11,728 nucleotides of DNA from an uncultured Flavobacteriaceae bacterium (GTDB taxonomy: Bacteria; Bacteroidota; Bacteroidia; Flavobacteriales; Flavobacteriaceae): the NCBI GenBank assembly GCA_945788155.1, contig CALZKX010000040.1, positions 1-11,728 on the forward strand, in the 5' to 3' direction. The notes below the pieces were generated by a model. That model saw only the letters and a program-made list of their open reading frames with translations, was not told the origin of the DNA and searched no databases. This document shows positions 1 to 7,416 of this stretch, piece by piece. Position 1 is the stretch's first letter. Each line of letters begins with the position of its first letter. A program made the translations under genes and the position numbers.

Positions 1-937
1 CTGTTGTGCCAAACTCAACTAAAGCAAAATCCAGAAATTGTTTTTTTAACAATGTTGAATTACAAAATAATTCTTCAGGTTGAGCATGTTTAACATCGGA
101 AGATAGATTATTAAAAGCTTCAATTGCTTTACTGTAAAAATCGTCAATTCTAGCAAAGAGAAAATCGGTATTTTTAGTAAAAATTACTGTTTTTTGTGCA
201 ATATATTTTAGGAAGCTTTGCCTATTCTCTTCTAAAAACTTATTAGCAACATTTGGAATAACGTTGATTTTTCTAATTTGTTCTGTTGACAATTGCGTTT
301 CTACATCAAAGGTTCTAATACTATCCACTTCATCTCCAAAAAATTCAATTCTATAAGGCTCGTCATGAGAAAACGAAAACACATCTACAATACCACCACG
401 AACAGAAAACTCACCAGGTTCGGTCACAAAATCAATGCGTTTAAACTGATAGTCAAACAATACTTCGTTAACAAAATCGATGGACAAATTATCGCCTTGT
501 GTGATTTTTAAAGTATTGCGTTCTAACTCTTTTCTGGTCACAACTTTTTCGAAAAGCGCATCAGGATAGGTAACAATGATTGCTGGTTTTTTTCTGGAAT
601 TTATTCTGTTTAAAACCTCTGCTCGAAGTAACACATTGGCATTATCTGTTTCTTCTATTTGATAAGGCCTTCGATAACTCCCTGGATAGAATAAAACATC
701 TTTATTATTTAAAAGTTGCTCCAAGTCGTTAAGGTAATACGCCGCTTCTTCCTTATCGTTAAAAATTAACACAAAAGGTTTTTCTGAACGCTCAAAAGCA
801 GTAGAGACAACAAACGAAAACGAGGAGCCAACAAGACCTTTTAAATGTATTCTACTTTTATTTTTGGCAATAGCATTTTTCAGTTTTTGCAGTTGCAAAG
901 ACTGTAAATATGTTTGCGAGATTATAGTTTTGCTCAC
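1..937 (-). CDS. mfd: Transcription-repair coupling factor Mfd, N-terminal part (runs off the left edge)
   Basis: Mfd is a DNA translocase that removes RNA polymerase stalled at lesions and recruits UvrA. The minus strand is open from 937 to the window edge (312 codons). It begins MSKTIISQTYLQ and continues with segments typical of flavobacterial Mfd: GLVGSSFSFV, FYPGSYRRPYQ, RKKPAIIVTYPDALFEKV, and the strongly conserved FVTEPGEFSVRGGIVDVF followed by RIEFFGDEVDSIR. These belong to the UvrB-like damage-recognition module at the N-terminus. The RNAP-interaction, translocase and C-terminal domains lie outside the window. The start is GTG at 935-937. The nearest upstream ATG (minus strand, near 955) is out of frame and stops after six codons, so GTG is the only sensible start. 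A TATATTTG motif lies about 50 bp upstream. Family identification is secure. Confidence 0.95.
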   Translation of the reverse strand, partial: MSKTIISQTYLQSLQLQKLKNAIAKNKSRIHLKGLVGSSFSFVVSTAFERSEKPFVLIFNDKEEAAYYLNDLEQLLNNKDVLFYPGSYRRPYQIEETDNANVLLRAEVLNRINSRKKPAIIVTYPDALFEKVVTRKELERNTLKITQGDNLSIDFVNEVLFDYQFKRIDFVTEPGEFSVRGGIVDVFSFSHDEPYRIEFFGDEVDSIRTFDVETQLSTEQIRKINVIPNVANKFLEENRQSFLKYIAQKTVIFTKNTDFLFARIDDFYSKAIEAFNNLSSDVKHAQPEELFCNSTLLKKQFLDFALVEFGTT

Positions 938-983
938 CTAAAAAATTTGTACATCTTTATTGGACATTGATGTATTAAGGATA

Positions 984-991
984 CAAATATA
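984..991 (-). promoter_or_regulatory. Candidate -7 promoter element for mfd (TATATTTG)
   Basis: TATATTTG on the minus strand fits the Bacteroidota TAnnTTTG -7 consensus and lies 46 bp upstream of the mfd GTG. No convincing TTG -33 element is visible 17-23 bp further upstream, so this is a motif match only. Confidence 0.4.
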
Positions 992-1068
992 GTTTAAGAA
1001 TAATTAATTGAATAAAAATATTTTAGGTGTTTTCATGATTAGGTTTTAAAACCCACTTTTATAAAAAA

Positions 1069-1782
1069 TCAATTAAAAAGTTTCCATTGTAACCCAAATT
1101 GAAACACATAATATCTAGTATCCCAGTGAGGGCCAAACCTAAACGGAAACCATCTTCCTGAAGTATCAACAAACCATCCATTTTGATTGGGCAAAGTATC
1201 AATATCTCTTGTAAGCAAATATTTAAACTCCAGTATGGCATTTATTTTTTTGGTAACTGGTAACGATAGGCTATATGATAGTTTAAATGCTGCCCTCCAT
1301 TGGGTTCTCCCTCCTTCTACTTCGGTTAATGTTTCACCAATACCAATACCAAAAAAGGAATACTTGTCTGTTGTGTTCTTATTTTCTTTGGATGTAAAAG
1401 GGAATCGCGATTTTCGCAAAATATTAAAGAAAATAGCATCCCTACCTTGCACTATTTTATAAAATGGCGGAAGCTCGTTGGTTTCAAACTCGTTGGCTGT
1501 GCTTCTATGTTCCCAACTGTAATAATCTAGCCTAAAACCATATTTTTCTAACCAATAGGTCGCGTTTATATTTAAAATTGGGGAAACAAATGAATGTACT
1601 TCGGTGGTTTTTATGTTTTCCTGCAAGATACCATCTTCATAACGCCTAAATTTAAGATCTTGTCTCCCTGGTATTTGAATACCAAAACCTGCTCCTATAG
1701 AAAATTGAGCCTGAGCAGATTGATTATAAAAAAGGAAACTTAACAATATTGATGTGAAGAGGAAAAGCTTTAATGTGTTCAT
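1069..1782 (-). CDS. Secreted protein, probable outer-membrane beta-barrel of unknown function
   Basis: This 237-residue protein starts with a clear signal peptide: a Lys at position 5, a hydrophobic core at residues 6-18, and an AQA|QF-type cleavage site after residue 25. The mature part has alternating aromatic and polar strands (for example FSIGAGFGIQIPG, ATYWLEKYGFRLDYYSWEH, WRAAFKLSYSLSLP, INAILEFKYLL). It ends YVFQFGLQWKLFN, an aromatic-rich last strand typical of outer-membrane barrels. This predicts a small 8-10 strand porin-like barrel in the outer membrane. I do not recognise a specific family, and no ligand or enzymatic motif is visible. It appears monocistronic, with a TATATTTG promoter motif upstream. 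Periplasmic location without a barrel cannot be excluded. Confidence 0.8.
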   Translation of the reverse strand: MNTLKLFLFTSILLSFLFYNQSAQAQFSIGAGFGIQIPGRQDLKFRRYEDGILQENIKTTEVHSFVSPILNINATYWLEKYGFRLDYYSWEHRSTANEFETNELPPFYKIVQGRDAIFFNILRKSRFPFTSKENKNTTDKYSFFGIGIGETLTEVEGGRTQWRAAFKLSYSLSLPVTKKINAILEFKYLLTRDIDTLPNQNGWFVDTSGRWFPFRFGPHWDTRYYVFQFGLQWKLFN

Positions 1783-1836
1783 TCTTGGTTTTTAAAAATT
1801 TCTTTACTCGTTAATTCAAGGATATTTTAAAAACAC

Positions 1837-1844
1837 CAAATATA
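1837..1844 (-). promoter_or_regulatory. Candidate -7 promoter element for the barrel-protein gene (TATATTTG)
   Basis: TATATTTG on the minus strand matches the Bacteroidota TAnnTTTG consensus and lies 54 bp upstream of the ATG at 1782. A matching -33 TTG is not evident. Confidence 0.4.
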
Positions 1845-2013
1845 AAATATTATTGTGAGAAAATAACATTTAACATAATTAGGTGATTATCTGTTAGCTT
1901 TAAAATTCTTCTTTATTATATATACATTAAGAATGGTTTTAATTAAGTATTCGCAATATTATTGGTTACTAAAAAAAGCTTTGTTTTTAAATTCAAAATG
2001 CACTAAGTTTAAT

Positions 2014-2021
2014 TATCTTTG
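2014..2021 (+). promoter_or_regulatory. Candidate -7 promoter element for the TerB-like gene (TATCTTTG)
   Basis: TATCTTTG matches TAnnTTTG and ends 24 bp before the ATG at 2046, giving a short leader. A weak TTC at 1992-1994 is at about the right distance for a -33 element. The TTTG at 1980-1983 is too far away. Confidence 0.45.
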
Positions 2022-2045
2022 CATTAGATAAAACAAATTAAATAT

Positions 2046-2477
2046 ATGTCAATTTCAGATTTATTTGATAGCGGTTTTAAAAAACGAAATGAAGACCATT
2101 TTGCCGCTATTATTAGAGTTGCTATGAGCGACAATGTTATTAATGAAGCCGAGAAAGCATTTTTGGATCGTTTGGCTAGAAATTTAAATATTTCGGAGCA
2201 AGAATATAAGCAACTATTAAAAGATTATAAATCCCATCCTATTAATCCGCCTTTATCGTATGATAGACGTTTAGAACGTTTATACGATTTAGCAAGAATG
2301 GTTTGGGCAGATCATATTGAAGGTAAGGATCAAATAAAAATGCTAAGAAAATTTTGTATTGGTTTAGGTTTTAAAGCTGAAAACACAAAATACATTACAG
2401 ACAAGGCATTAAAGTTGGTGCATCAAGAAGTTGATCTTGATACATTTACCGAAGAAATGAAAACAATGAATCAATAA
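2046..2477 (+). CDS. TerB-family (tellurite-resistance TerB-like) protein
   Basis: This is a 143-residue cytosolic all-alpha protein. Residues ~15-60 (NEDHFAAIIRVAMSDNVINEAEKAFLDRLARNLNIS) carry the TerB-like pattern of paired helices with an acidic loop (SDNVINEAEKAFL), a probable divalent-metal site. A second helical half with a similar layout follows (RLYDLARMVWADHIEGKDQIKMLRKFCIGLGF). Single-domain TerB proteins are common in Bacteroidota, and their biochemical role is not established. The name does not by itself imply tellurite resistance, and no other ter genes (terC, terD, terZ) are in the window. The gene is monocistronic and converges on fbp. The family call is fairly sure and the function open. 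Confidence 0.8.
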   Translation: MSISDLFDSGFKKRNEDHFAAIIRVAMSDNVINEAEKAFLDRLARNLNISEQEYKQLLKDYKSHPINPPLSYDRRLERLYDLARMVWADHIEGKDQIKMLRKFCIGLGFKAENTKYITDKALKLVHQEVDLDTFTEEMKTMNQ

Positions 2478-2492
2478 TCACAAAAGCACAAT

Positions 2493-2633
2493 AAAAAGAA
2501 GCTGTCTAAAAAGTGCCATTCTGAATGAAAATGAAGAATCTCATAAAAATTAAAATGTTGATTTATAGATTATTGAGATTTTTCGACTAAGCTCAAAATG
2601 ACAATAAAATCACTTTTCAGACAGCCTCTTTTT
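2493..2633. repeat. 141-bp element with 23-bp terminal inverted repeats; probable bidirectional terminator
   Basis: The left arm 2493-2515 and right arm 2611-2633 are inverted repeats matching at 21 of 23 positions. Both differences are A versus G, which still allow G:U pairing in RNA. The arms begin in A-runs and end in a T-run, so each strand offers a stem followed by U's. Inside lie two further partly inverted segments, 2517-2542 (ending gaagaatctca) and 2575-2603 (containing tgagatttttcgac and a copy of the REP-like core described at 10355 and 10905). The element fills the gap between the convergent TerB-like gene and fbp and could end both transcripts. Size and terminal repeats also resemble a MITE, but no clear target-site duplication is seen. 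Confidence 0.65.
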
Positions 2634-2651
2634 TATATCTTATACTTAGGT

Positions 2652-3659
2652 TTATTTGGCATTTTGCATAAACTCTTCAACCTTTTCAACCATATTTTTA
2701 CTTCCACAAACAAATGGCACACGTTGATGTAACTGGGTTGGTTTTAAATCTAAAATTCTATTAAAACCGTCACTAGCCTTACCATTGGCTTGTTCGGCTA
2801 TAAATGCCATTGGGTTGGTCTCGTAAAGTAAGCGTAATTTTCCGGTTGGATATCTTGAACTTTCAGGATACATATAGACACCTCCTTTTATCATATTTCT
2901 ATGAAAATCGGACACTAAAGAACCTATGTATCTTGAAGTATAAGGACGATCGCCTTCTTCTAACTGGCAATATTTTATATAATCTTTAATTCCTTGTGGG
3001 AAACGAATATAATTTCCTTCGTTTACAGAATATATTTGTCCGTCTTCAGGAAATTGCATGTTTGGATGCGATAAATAAAAAGTACCAATAGCAGGATTTA
3101 AAGTAAAGCCATTAACACCATCGCCTGTTGTATATACTAGCATTGTAGAAGTTCCATAAATAACATATCCTGCTGCTACTTGTTGGTTTCCTTTTTGTAA
3201 AAAATCTTCTAAAGTCACAGGAGTGCCAACAGGAGTAACACGTCTATAAATAGAAAAAATAGTGCCAACCGATACATTTACATCAATATTGGAAGATCCA
3301 TCCAATGGATCTATTAAAACTATGTATTTGTTTTGGTTGTTTTCATCTTGGCTGTTAATGGTTATAAAATCGTCTTCTTCTTCACTTGCAATACCACATA
3401 CTATATTTCTATTTGTAAGCGTTTGAATAAATTTTTCGTTCGCATAAACATCCAATTTTTGCTGATTTTCACCTTGGATGTTTTGATCGCCAGCAGCTCC
3501 AAGAATATCTACCAAACCAGCTTTGTTCACTTCATAATTCACAACTTTAGCAGCTAATCTTATCGAATTTATCAATCGTGATAATTCTCCCGAAGTATAT
3601 TTAAAAGACGTTTGGTTTTCAATAATAAACTCTCCTAAAGTTTGATTTTTTTGAGACAT
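2652..3659 (-). CDS. fbp: Fructose-1,6-bisphosphatase, class I
   Basis: This enzyme hydrolyses fructose 1,6-bisphosphate to fructose 6-phosphate, the committed cytosolic step of gluconeogenesis. At 335 residues it matches the class I (FBPase/inositol-monophosphatase superfamily) length. Visible motifs are the metal-binding acidic cluster ASEEED at residues 91-96, the signature DPLDGSSNID at 117-126, the substrate-binding region with SRYIGSLVSDFHRNMIKGG, and GKLRLLYETNPMAFIAEQANG near the C-terminus with the metal-binding Glu. All catalytic landmarks are intact. The ATG at 3659 gives MSQKNQTLGEFI, typical for flavobacterial homologues. It is transcribed divergently from the GNAT-lysC pair, and a near-consensus -7 motif (GATATTTG) is at 3683-3690. 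Confidence 0.96.
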   Translation of the reverse strand: MSQKNQTLGEFIIENQTSFKYTSGELSRLINSIRLAAKVVNYEVNKAGLVDILGAAGDQNIQGENQQKLDVYANEKFIQTLTNRNIVCGIASEEEDDFITINSQDENNQNKYIVLIDPLDGSSNIDVNVSVGTIFSIYRRVTPVGTPVTLEDFLQKGNQQVAAGYVIYGTSTMLVYTTGDGVNGFTLNPAIGTFYLSHPNMQFPEDGQIYSVNEGNYIRFPQGIKDYIKYCQLEEGDRPYTSRYIGSLVSDFHRNMIKGGVYMYPESSRYPTGKLRLLYETNPMAFIAEQANGKASDGFNRILDLKPTQLHQRVPFVCGSKNMVEKVEEFMQNAK

Positions 3660-3682
3660 ATAAGGTTGTGGTTAATTTTGTG

Positions 3683-3690
3683 CAAATATC
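3683..3690 (-). promoter_or_regulatory. Candidate -7 element for fbp (GATATTTG, 7/8 match)
   Basis: The minus strand reads GATATTTG 23 bp upstream of the fbp start, one base off TAnnTTTG. The TTTG at 3702-3705 on the same strand is too close to serve as a normal -33 element. This is a weak prediction. Confidence 0.3.
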
Positions 3691-3755
3691 GTACTTTTTA
3701 ACAAATTTATGCGGTTTCGTTATATAATAAATAAACAATATTATCAACTTTAAAC

Positions 3756-3763
3756 TATCTTTG
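3756..3763 (+). promoter_or_regulatory. Candidate -7 element for the GNAT-lysC operon (TATCTTTG)
   Basis: TATCTTTG matches TAnnTTTG exactly and ends 27 bp before the ATG at 3791. It is the same octamer in nearly the same spacing as before the TerB-like gene. No clear -33 partner is visible. Confidence 0.45.
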
Positions 3764-3790
3764 GCCTTAATAATTTTCTAGATAATTATA

Positions 3791-4273
3791 ATGAATTTTA
3801 CAATTAGAGATGCTACCAAAAATGATATGCCCAGTGTTTTGGCACTCATAAAAGAGTTAGCAGAATTTGAAAAAGAAGCCGATGCGGTTGAAGTGACTAT
3901 TAATGATTTACAAAAAGATGGCTTTGGAGATCAACCAGCGTTTAAGTGTTTTGTTGCCGAAGCAAATAATAAAGTACAAGGAACTGCCATTGTTTATAAC
4001 CGCTTTTCTACTTGGAAAGGAAAAATAATACACCTTGAAGATTTGATTGTAAGCCAAAAAATGAGAGGTCATGGCATTGGTACTGCACTTCTAGATAAAG
4101 TCGTTATGTATGGTCATAAATTAGGCGTGAAACGTATTAACTGGGAGGTTCTAGATTGGAACAAAGGTGCCATAAAATTATATGAAGCGAAAGGAGCCAA
4201 AATTTTACGTGATTGGGATGTTGTGCATTTAGATGAAAAAGGGATTAAAAATTATATATCAAAATTAGGCTAA
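3791..4273 (+). CDS. GNAT family N-acetyltransferase
   Basis: This 160-residue protein is one GNAT domain that transfers acetyl from acetyl-CoA to an amine. The N-terminus (IRDATKNDMPSVLALIKELAEFEK) is the usual first strand-helix. Motif A is LEDLIVSQKMRGHGIGTALL (residues 82-101), with the RxxGxG-type pyrophosphate loop at RGHGIG. Motif B is VLDWNKGAIKLYEAKGA (120-136). The layout EFEKEADAV...DLIV...WNKGAIKLYEAKGA resembles the spermidine/spermine (diamine) acetyltransferase-like subgroup, so a polyamine or other small amine is a possible substrate, but this is inference. Its stop codon shares one base with the lysC start, indicating co-transcription and translational coupling. Confidence 0.88.
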   Translation: MNFTIRDATKNDMPSVLALIKELAEFEKEADAVEVTINDLQKDGFGDQPAFKCFVAEANNKVQGTAIVYNRFSTWKGKIIHLEDLIVSQKMRGHGIGTALLDKVVMYGHKLGVKRINWEVLDWNKGAIKLYEAKGAKILRDWDVVHLDEKGIKNYISKLG

Positions 4274-5538
4274 TGCAAATATTTAAATTTGGTGGCGCAT
4301 CGGTTAAAGATGCTCAAGGCGTAAAAAATCTAGTAAATGTAATACAAACTGTTGGGTACGAGAATACATTGGTAATTGTTTCGGCAATGGGAAAAACCAC
4401 TAATGCACTTGAAGGTGTTATCGATAATTACTTAAATAATGTAAAAGAACTCCAAAGTTCTATTCAAGAAGTAAAAAAATTCCATAATGCTATTTTATTG
4501 GACCTTTTTGATCCCGATAGCTATCGGGACGAAAACCATCCGGTTTTTAAAACCATAGACCATCTATTTGAAGAGCTAAACACTTTCTTAAGCAGAAACA
4601 AATCACCAGATTACAACTTTATATATGATCAAGTAGTTGGTTTTGGAGAGCTTGCATCTACCACAATTATAAGTAATTATCTTGATGTTTTAGGTATAAA
4701 AAACAGTTTATTGGATGCTAGAAATTTAATTAAAACAGACAGTTATTATAGAAATGCAACTGTAGATTGGGATGCTACTCAAGAACATATATCAAAAAAA
4801 GTAAACACTTCTGTTTTAAACCTCTCTCAAGGTTTTATAGGAAGCGACAAAAATAATTTTTCTACAACTCTGGGAAGGGAAGGAAGTGATTATACAGCTG
4901 CTATTTTTGCTTATTGCCTAAATGCCGAAAGTGTTACCATTTGGAAAGATGTTCCAGGTGTTCTAAATGCCGATCCAAGATATTTTGAAAACACACAATT
5001 ATTACATAAAATATCCTATAGAGAGGCTATTGAGTTGGCTTTTTATGGTGCTTCAGTCATTCATCCTAAAACGTTGCAACCCTTACAAAGAAAAGAAATA
5101 CCTTTGTTTGTAAAATCCTTTAAAAACCCCAAAGAAAAAGGGACTTCGGTTAGTAAAGACATCGATCTTGAGCCAAAAATCCCTTGTTTTATAGTTAAGA
5201 AAAATCAGGTATTAATTTCCCTATCTTCATTGGATTTCTCATTTATTGTAGAAGAAAATATAAGTCATATTTTTCAATTGCTTCACCTTTATAAAATGAA
5301 AGTAGATGTTATACAAAATTCGGCTATAAGTTTTTCGGTTTGCGTAGATAATAACTATGATAATCTTGACGAATTATTACTGCATCTTAAAGCAAAATTT
5401 AAGGTAGATTTCTTTAACAACGTGTCCCTTTACACCATTCGCCATTATAACAGTCAAGTTATTAAATCATTAGAGAAAGATAAAACCATTTTATTGAAAC
5501 AAATTTACCAAGAAACCGTTCAAATAGTAACAAAATAA
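4273..5538 (+). CDS. lysC: Aspartate kinase (monofunctional)
   Basis: This enzyme phosphorylates L-aspartate to aspartyl-4-phosphate, the first step towards lysine/diaminopimelate, threonine and methionine. The kinase domain shows KFGGASV (residues 5-11), GFGELAST (123-130), TLGREGSDYTAA (199-210) and WKDVPGVLNADPR (224-236), followed by ELAFYGASVIHPKTLQP. The C-terminal ~120 residues are a divergent ACT-like regulatory region. At 421 residues it is a little shorter than the ~450-residue enzymes, and no homoserine dehydrogenase domain follows. The ATG at 4273-4275 uses the last A of the upstream TAA. Residues 80-85 (DPDSYR) are encoded by an 18-bp perfect palindrome, which looks like an insertion in the surface region before HPVF. 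The remaining kinase motifs are intact, so the enzyme is probably functional. Confidence 0.93.
   Translation: MQIFKFGGASVKDAQGVKNLVNVIQTVGYENTLVIVSAMGKTTNALEGVIDNYLNNVKELQSSIQEVKKFHNAILLDLFDPDSYRDENHPVFKTIDHLFEELNTFLSRNKSPDYNFIYDQVVGFGELASTTIISNYLDVLGIKNSLLDARNLIKTDSYYRNATVDWDATQEHISKKVNTSVLNLSQGFIGSDKNNFSTTLGREGSDYTAAIFAYCLNAESVTIWKDVPGVLNADPRYFENTQLLHKISYREAIELAFYGASVIHPKTLQPLQRKEIPLFVKSFKNPKEKGTSVSKDIDLEPKIPCFIVKKNQVLISLSSLDFSFIVEENISHIFQLLHLYKMKVDVIQNSAISFSVCVDNNYDNLDELLLHLKAKFKVDFFNNVSLYTIRHYNSQVIKSLEKDKTILLKQIYQETVQIVTK
4512..4529. repeat. Perfect 18-bp palindrome (TCCCGATAGCTATCGGGA) inside lysC
   Basis: This palindrome is self-complementary over all 18 bases and much more GC-rich than its surroundings. 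Sequences of the type CCCGATAGCTATCGGG are, to my knowledge, dispersed many times in Flavobacteriaceae genomes, usually between genes. Here it lies in frame within lysC and encodes part of DPDSYRDE. Confidence 0.7.
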
Positions 5539-5575
5539 GGCATCCTTTTGTCTTTATCAATATGAAAAAATTGAT

Positions 5576-5583
5576 TAGGTTTG
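5576..5583 (+). promoter_or_regulatory. Candidate -7 element before olsF (TAGGTTTG)
   Basis: TAGGTTTG matches TAnnTTTG and ends 24 bp before the olsF ATG, the same spacing as before the TerB-like gene. The TTTG at 5547-5550 is 25 bp upstream, slightly longer than the usual -33/-7 spacing. If active, olsF has its own promoter rather than depending on lysC read-through. Confidence 0.35.
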
Positions 5584-5607
5584 TAACTCTTTCATTAAAA
5601 TAACTAA

Positions 5608-7416
5608 ATGGGACTCGTAACCGCAAAAGAAGTAGCAAAAGCCATTCATATTGATAAGTATGGGTTTATTGGAACTTTTTTTGGTTGGATACTAATGAAA
5701 GTCCTTAATATTTCTGCCATTAATAAAATTTACAATAGAAATAAACACCTTAAAGATCTCTCTTTTTTAAATGCACTTTTAAACGATTTTCAAATAAAAT
5801 TTGAAATCCCAGATGAAGACTTAAAACGCCTCCCAAAAGATGGTGCCTACATCACAGTTTCCAACCATCCCTTAGGTGGTATTGATGGTATTTTACTTCT
5901 TAAATTAATGATTGAACAACGAAGTGATTTTAAAATTATAGGCAATTTTTTATTGCACCGCATTGAGCCTTTAAAGCCTTATATAATGCCTGTTAATCCA
6001 TTTGAAGATAGAAAGGATATTAAATCAAGTGTTGCTGGCTTTAAAAATTCTTTGTTGCATTTAAGGCAAGGACATCCTTTAGGTGTTTTTCCGGCAGGAG
6101 AAGTATCTACTTATAAAGATGGCAAACTAGTAGTTGACAAACCTTGGGAAGAGGCTGCTATGAAGCTCGTAAAAAAGGCCGAAGTCCCTGTTGTTCCAAT
6201 TTATTTTCATGCAAAAAACAGTCGTTTGTTTTATAGGCTTTCAAAAATTAGCGATACAATGCGTACCGCAAAATTACCTTCAGAATTGCTAACACAAAAG
6301 CATAGAACCATAAAGGTGAGAGTTGGAAAACCAATTTCTGTTAATGACCAGAAAGAGCATGAATCCTTAAAAGATTTTTCAGAGTTCATTAGACGAAAAA
6401 CGTATATGTTGTCTAATGTTTTTGAAAAACCTAAAAGACTTGATAACTTTCAGTCTAGTTTAAAAGTTCCAAAAGCCCCTAAAAACATTGTAACTCCAGT
6501 AAGCACTAAAACTATGGCTTCAGAGGTTGAGGCTCTAAACGAAAGTGACTGTAGGCTTTTAAAAAGTAAAAACTACGAGGTCTATTTATGCCCTGCCCAA
6601 CAAATACCAAATATTTTACGCGAAATTGGTCGTTTAAGAGAAATTACTTTTAGAGAAGTTGGTGAAGGCACCAATGAAGCGATAGACTTGGATAAATTTG
6701 ATACTCATTATCACCACATGTTTCTTTGGGATGCCGATAAAAAAGTAATAGCAGGTGCTTACCGTATGGGATTAGGTTCTAAGATTTTCGAGAAATTTGG
6801 TATCGATGGGTTTTACCTTCAAGATTTATTTAGGTTTGAACCTGAACTTTATAAAATGATGAGTCAGTCCATAGAAATGGGACGTGCTTTTATTATAAAA
6901 AGCTATCAGCAAAAACCTATGCCATTGTTTTTACTGTGGAAAGGTATTGTTCATACAACATTACGATTCCCAGAGCATAAATATTTAATAGGTGGTGTAA
7001 GTATTAGCAATCAGTTTTCTAACTTCTCAAAATCATTAATGATTGAGTTTATGAAATCGCATTACTACGATCCTTATGTAGCACAATATGTACATCCAAA
7101 AAAGGAATTTAAAGTAAAATTAAAAGATGCCGATAAAGACTTTGTTTTTGATGCCACCGAAGCAGATTTAAACAAATTCGATAAAATTATTGACGAGGTG
7201 GAACCAGGTGCATTGCGTTTGCCTGTATTACTTAAAAAATACATTAAGCAAAATGCTAAATTGGTAGCTTTTAATGTTGACCCTTTGTTTAACAATGCAG
7301 TTGATGGGTTGATGTATATAAAAATTGCCGACTTGCCAGAAAGTACTGTAAAGCCAGTTATGGAAGAGTTTCAAGCTGAATTAGAACGTAAATTTTCAAA
7401 TAATAACGATGAGTAA
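5608..7416 (+). CDS. olsF: OlsF-type bifunctional acyltransferase (PlsC-like plus OlsB-like GNAT domain)
   Basis: Proteins of this architecture make ornithine lipids: the C-terminal domain N-acylates ornithine with a 3-hydroxy fatty acid, and the N-terminal domain O-acylates the hydroxyl. OlsF from Serratia and a Flavobacterium homologue are known for this. In the 602 residues, the N-terminal ~280 form a lysophospholipid-acyltransferase domain with SNHPLGGIDG (85-94; a HX5D variant of the usual HX4D) and GVFPAGEVS (159-167). Residues ~320-500 form an OlsB-like acyl-ACP GNAT domain (REIGRLREITFREVGEGT, MFLWDADKKVIAGAYRMG, SIEMGRAFI, YLIGGVSISNQFS). Membrane association is expected. The lipid head group could be glycine or another amino acid rather than ornithine, since Bacteroidota also make glycine lipids. 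The gene overlaps the next one by 8 bp. A decayed copy of its 3' end lies at 8457-8552. Confidence 0.85.
   Translation: MGLVTAKEVAKAIHIDKYGFIGTFFGWILMKVLNISAINKIYNRNKHLKDLSFLNALLNDFQIKFEIPDEDLKRLPKDGAYITVSNHPLGGIDGILLLKLMIEQRSDFKIIGNFLLHRIEPLKPYIMPVNPFEDRKDIKSSVAGFKNSLLHLRQGHPLGVFPAGEVSTYKDGKLVVDKPWEEAAMKLVKKAEVPVVPIYFHAKNSRLFYRLSKISDTMRTAKLPSELLTQKHRTIKVRVGKPISVNDQKEHESLKDFSEFIRRKTYMLSNVFEKPKRLDNFQSSLKVPKAPKNIVTPVSTKTMASEVEALNESDCRLLKSKNYEVYLCPAQQIPNILREIGRLREITFREVGEGTNEAIDLDKFDTHYHHMFLWDADKKVIAGAYRMGLGSKIFEKFGIDGFYLQDLFRFEPELYKMMSQSIEMGRAFIIKSYQQKPMPLFLLWKGIVHTTLRFPEHKYLIGGVSISNQFSNFSKSLMIEFMKSHYYDPYVAQYVHPKKEFKVKLKDADKDFVFDATEADLNKFDKIIDEVEPGALRLPVLLKKYIKQNAKLVAFNVDPLFNNAVDGLMYIKIADLPESTVKPVMEEFQAELERKFSNNNDE

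Noticed and set aside
293..511. Plus-strand 72-codon ORF
   Set aside because: It lies antisense inside the mfd coding region, whose translation matches the family throughout.
1042..1053. GGTTTTAAAACC palindrome downstream of the barrel gene as a terminator
   Set aside because: It has no loop-forming centre and no following U-run in a sensible place; too short in such AT-rich DNA to mean much.
1187..1462. Plus-strand 91-codon ORF and the minus-strand ORF 1059-1241
   Set aside because: Both overlap the signal-peptide-bearing barrel gene at 1069-1782 in other frames and show no domain-like features.
2046..2477. Tellurite-resistance operon
   Set aside because: Only a single TerB-like domain protein is present, without terC, terD or terZ neighbours, so a resistance system is not supported.
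3333..3557. Plus-strand ORFs opposite fbp (also 2804-2989)
   Set aside because: They are shadows of the well-conserved fbp reading frame.
7074..7295. Minus-strand 73-codon ORF
   Set aside because: Antisense to the olsF C-terminal region, with no supporting signals.
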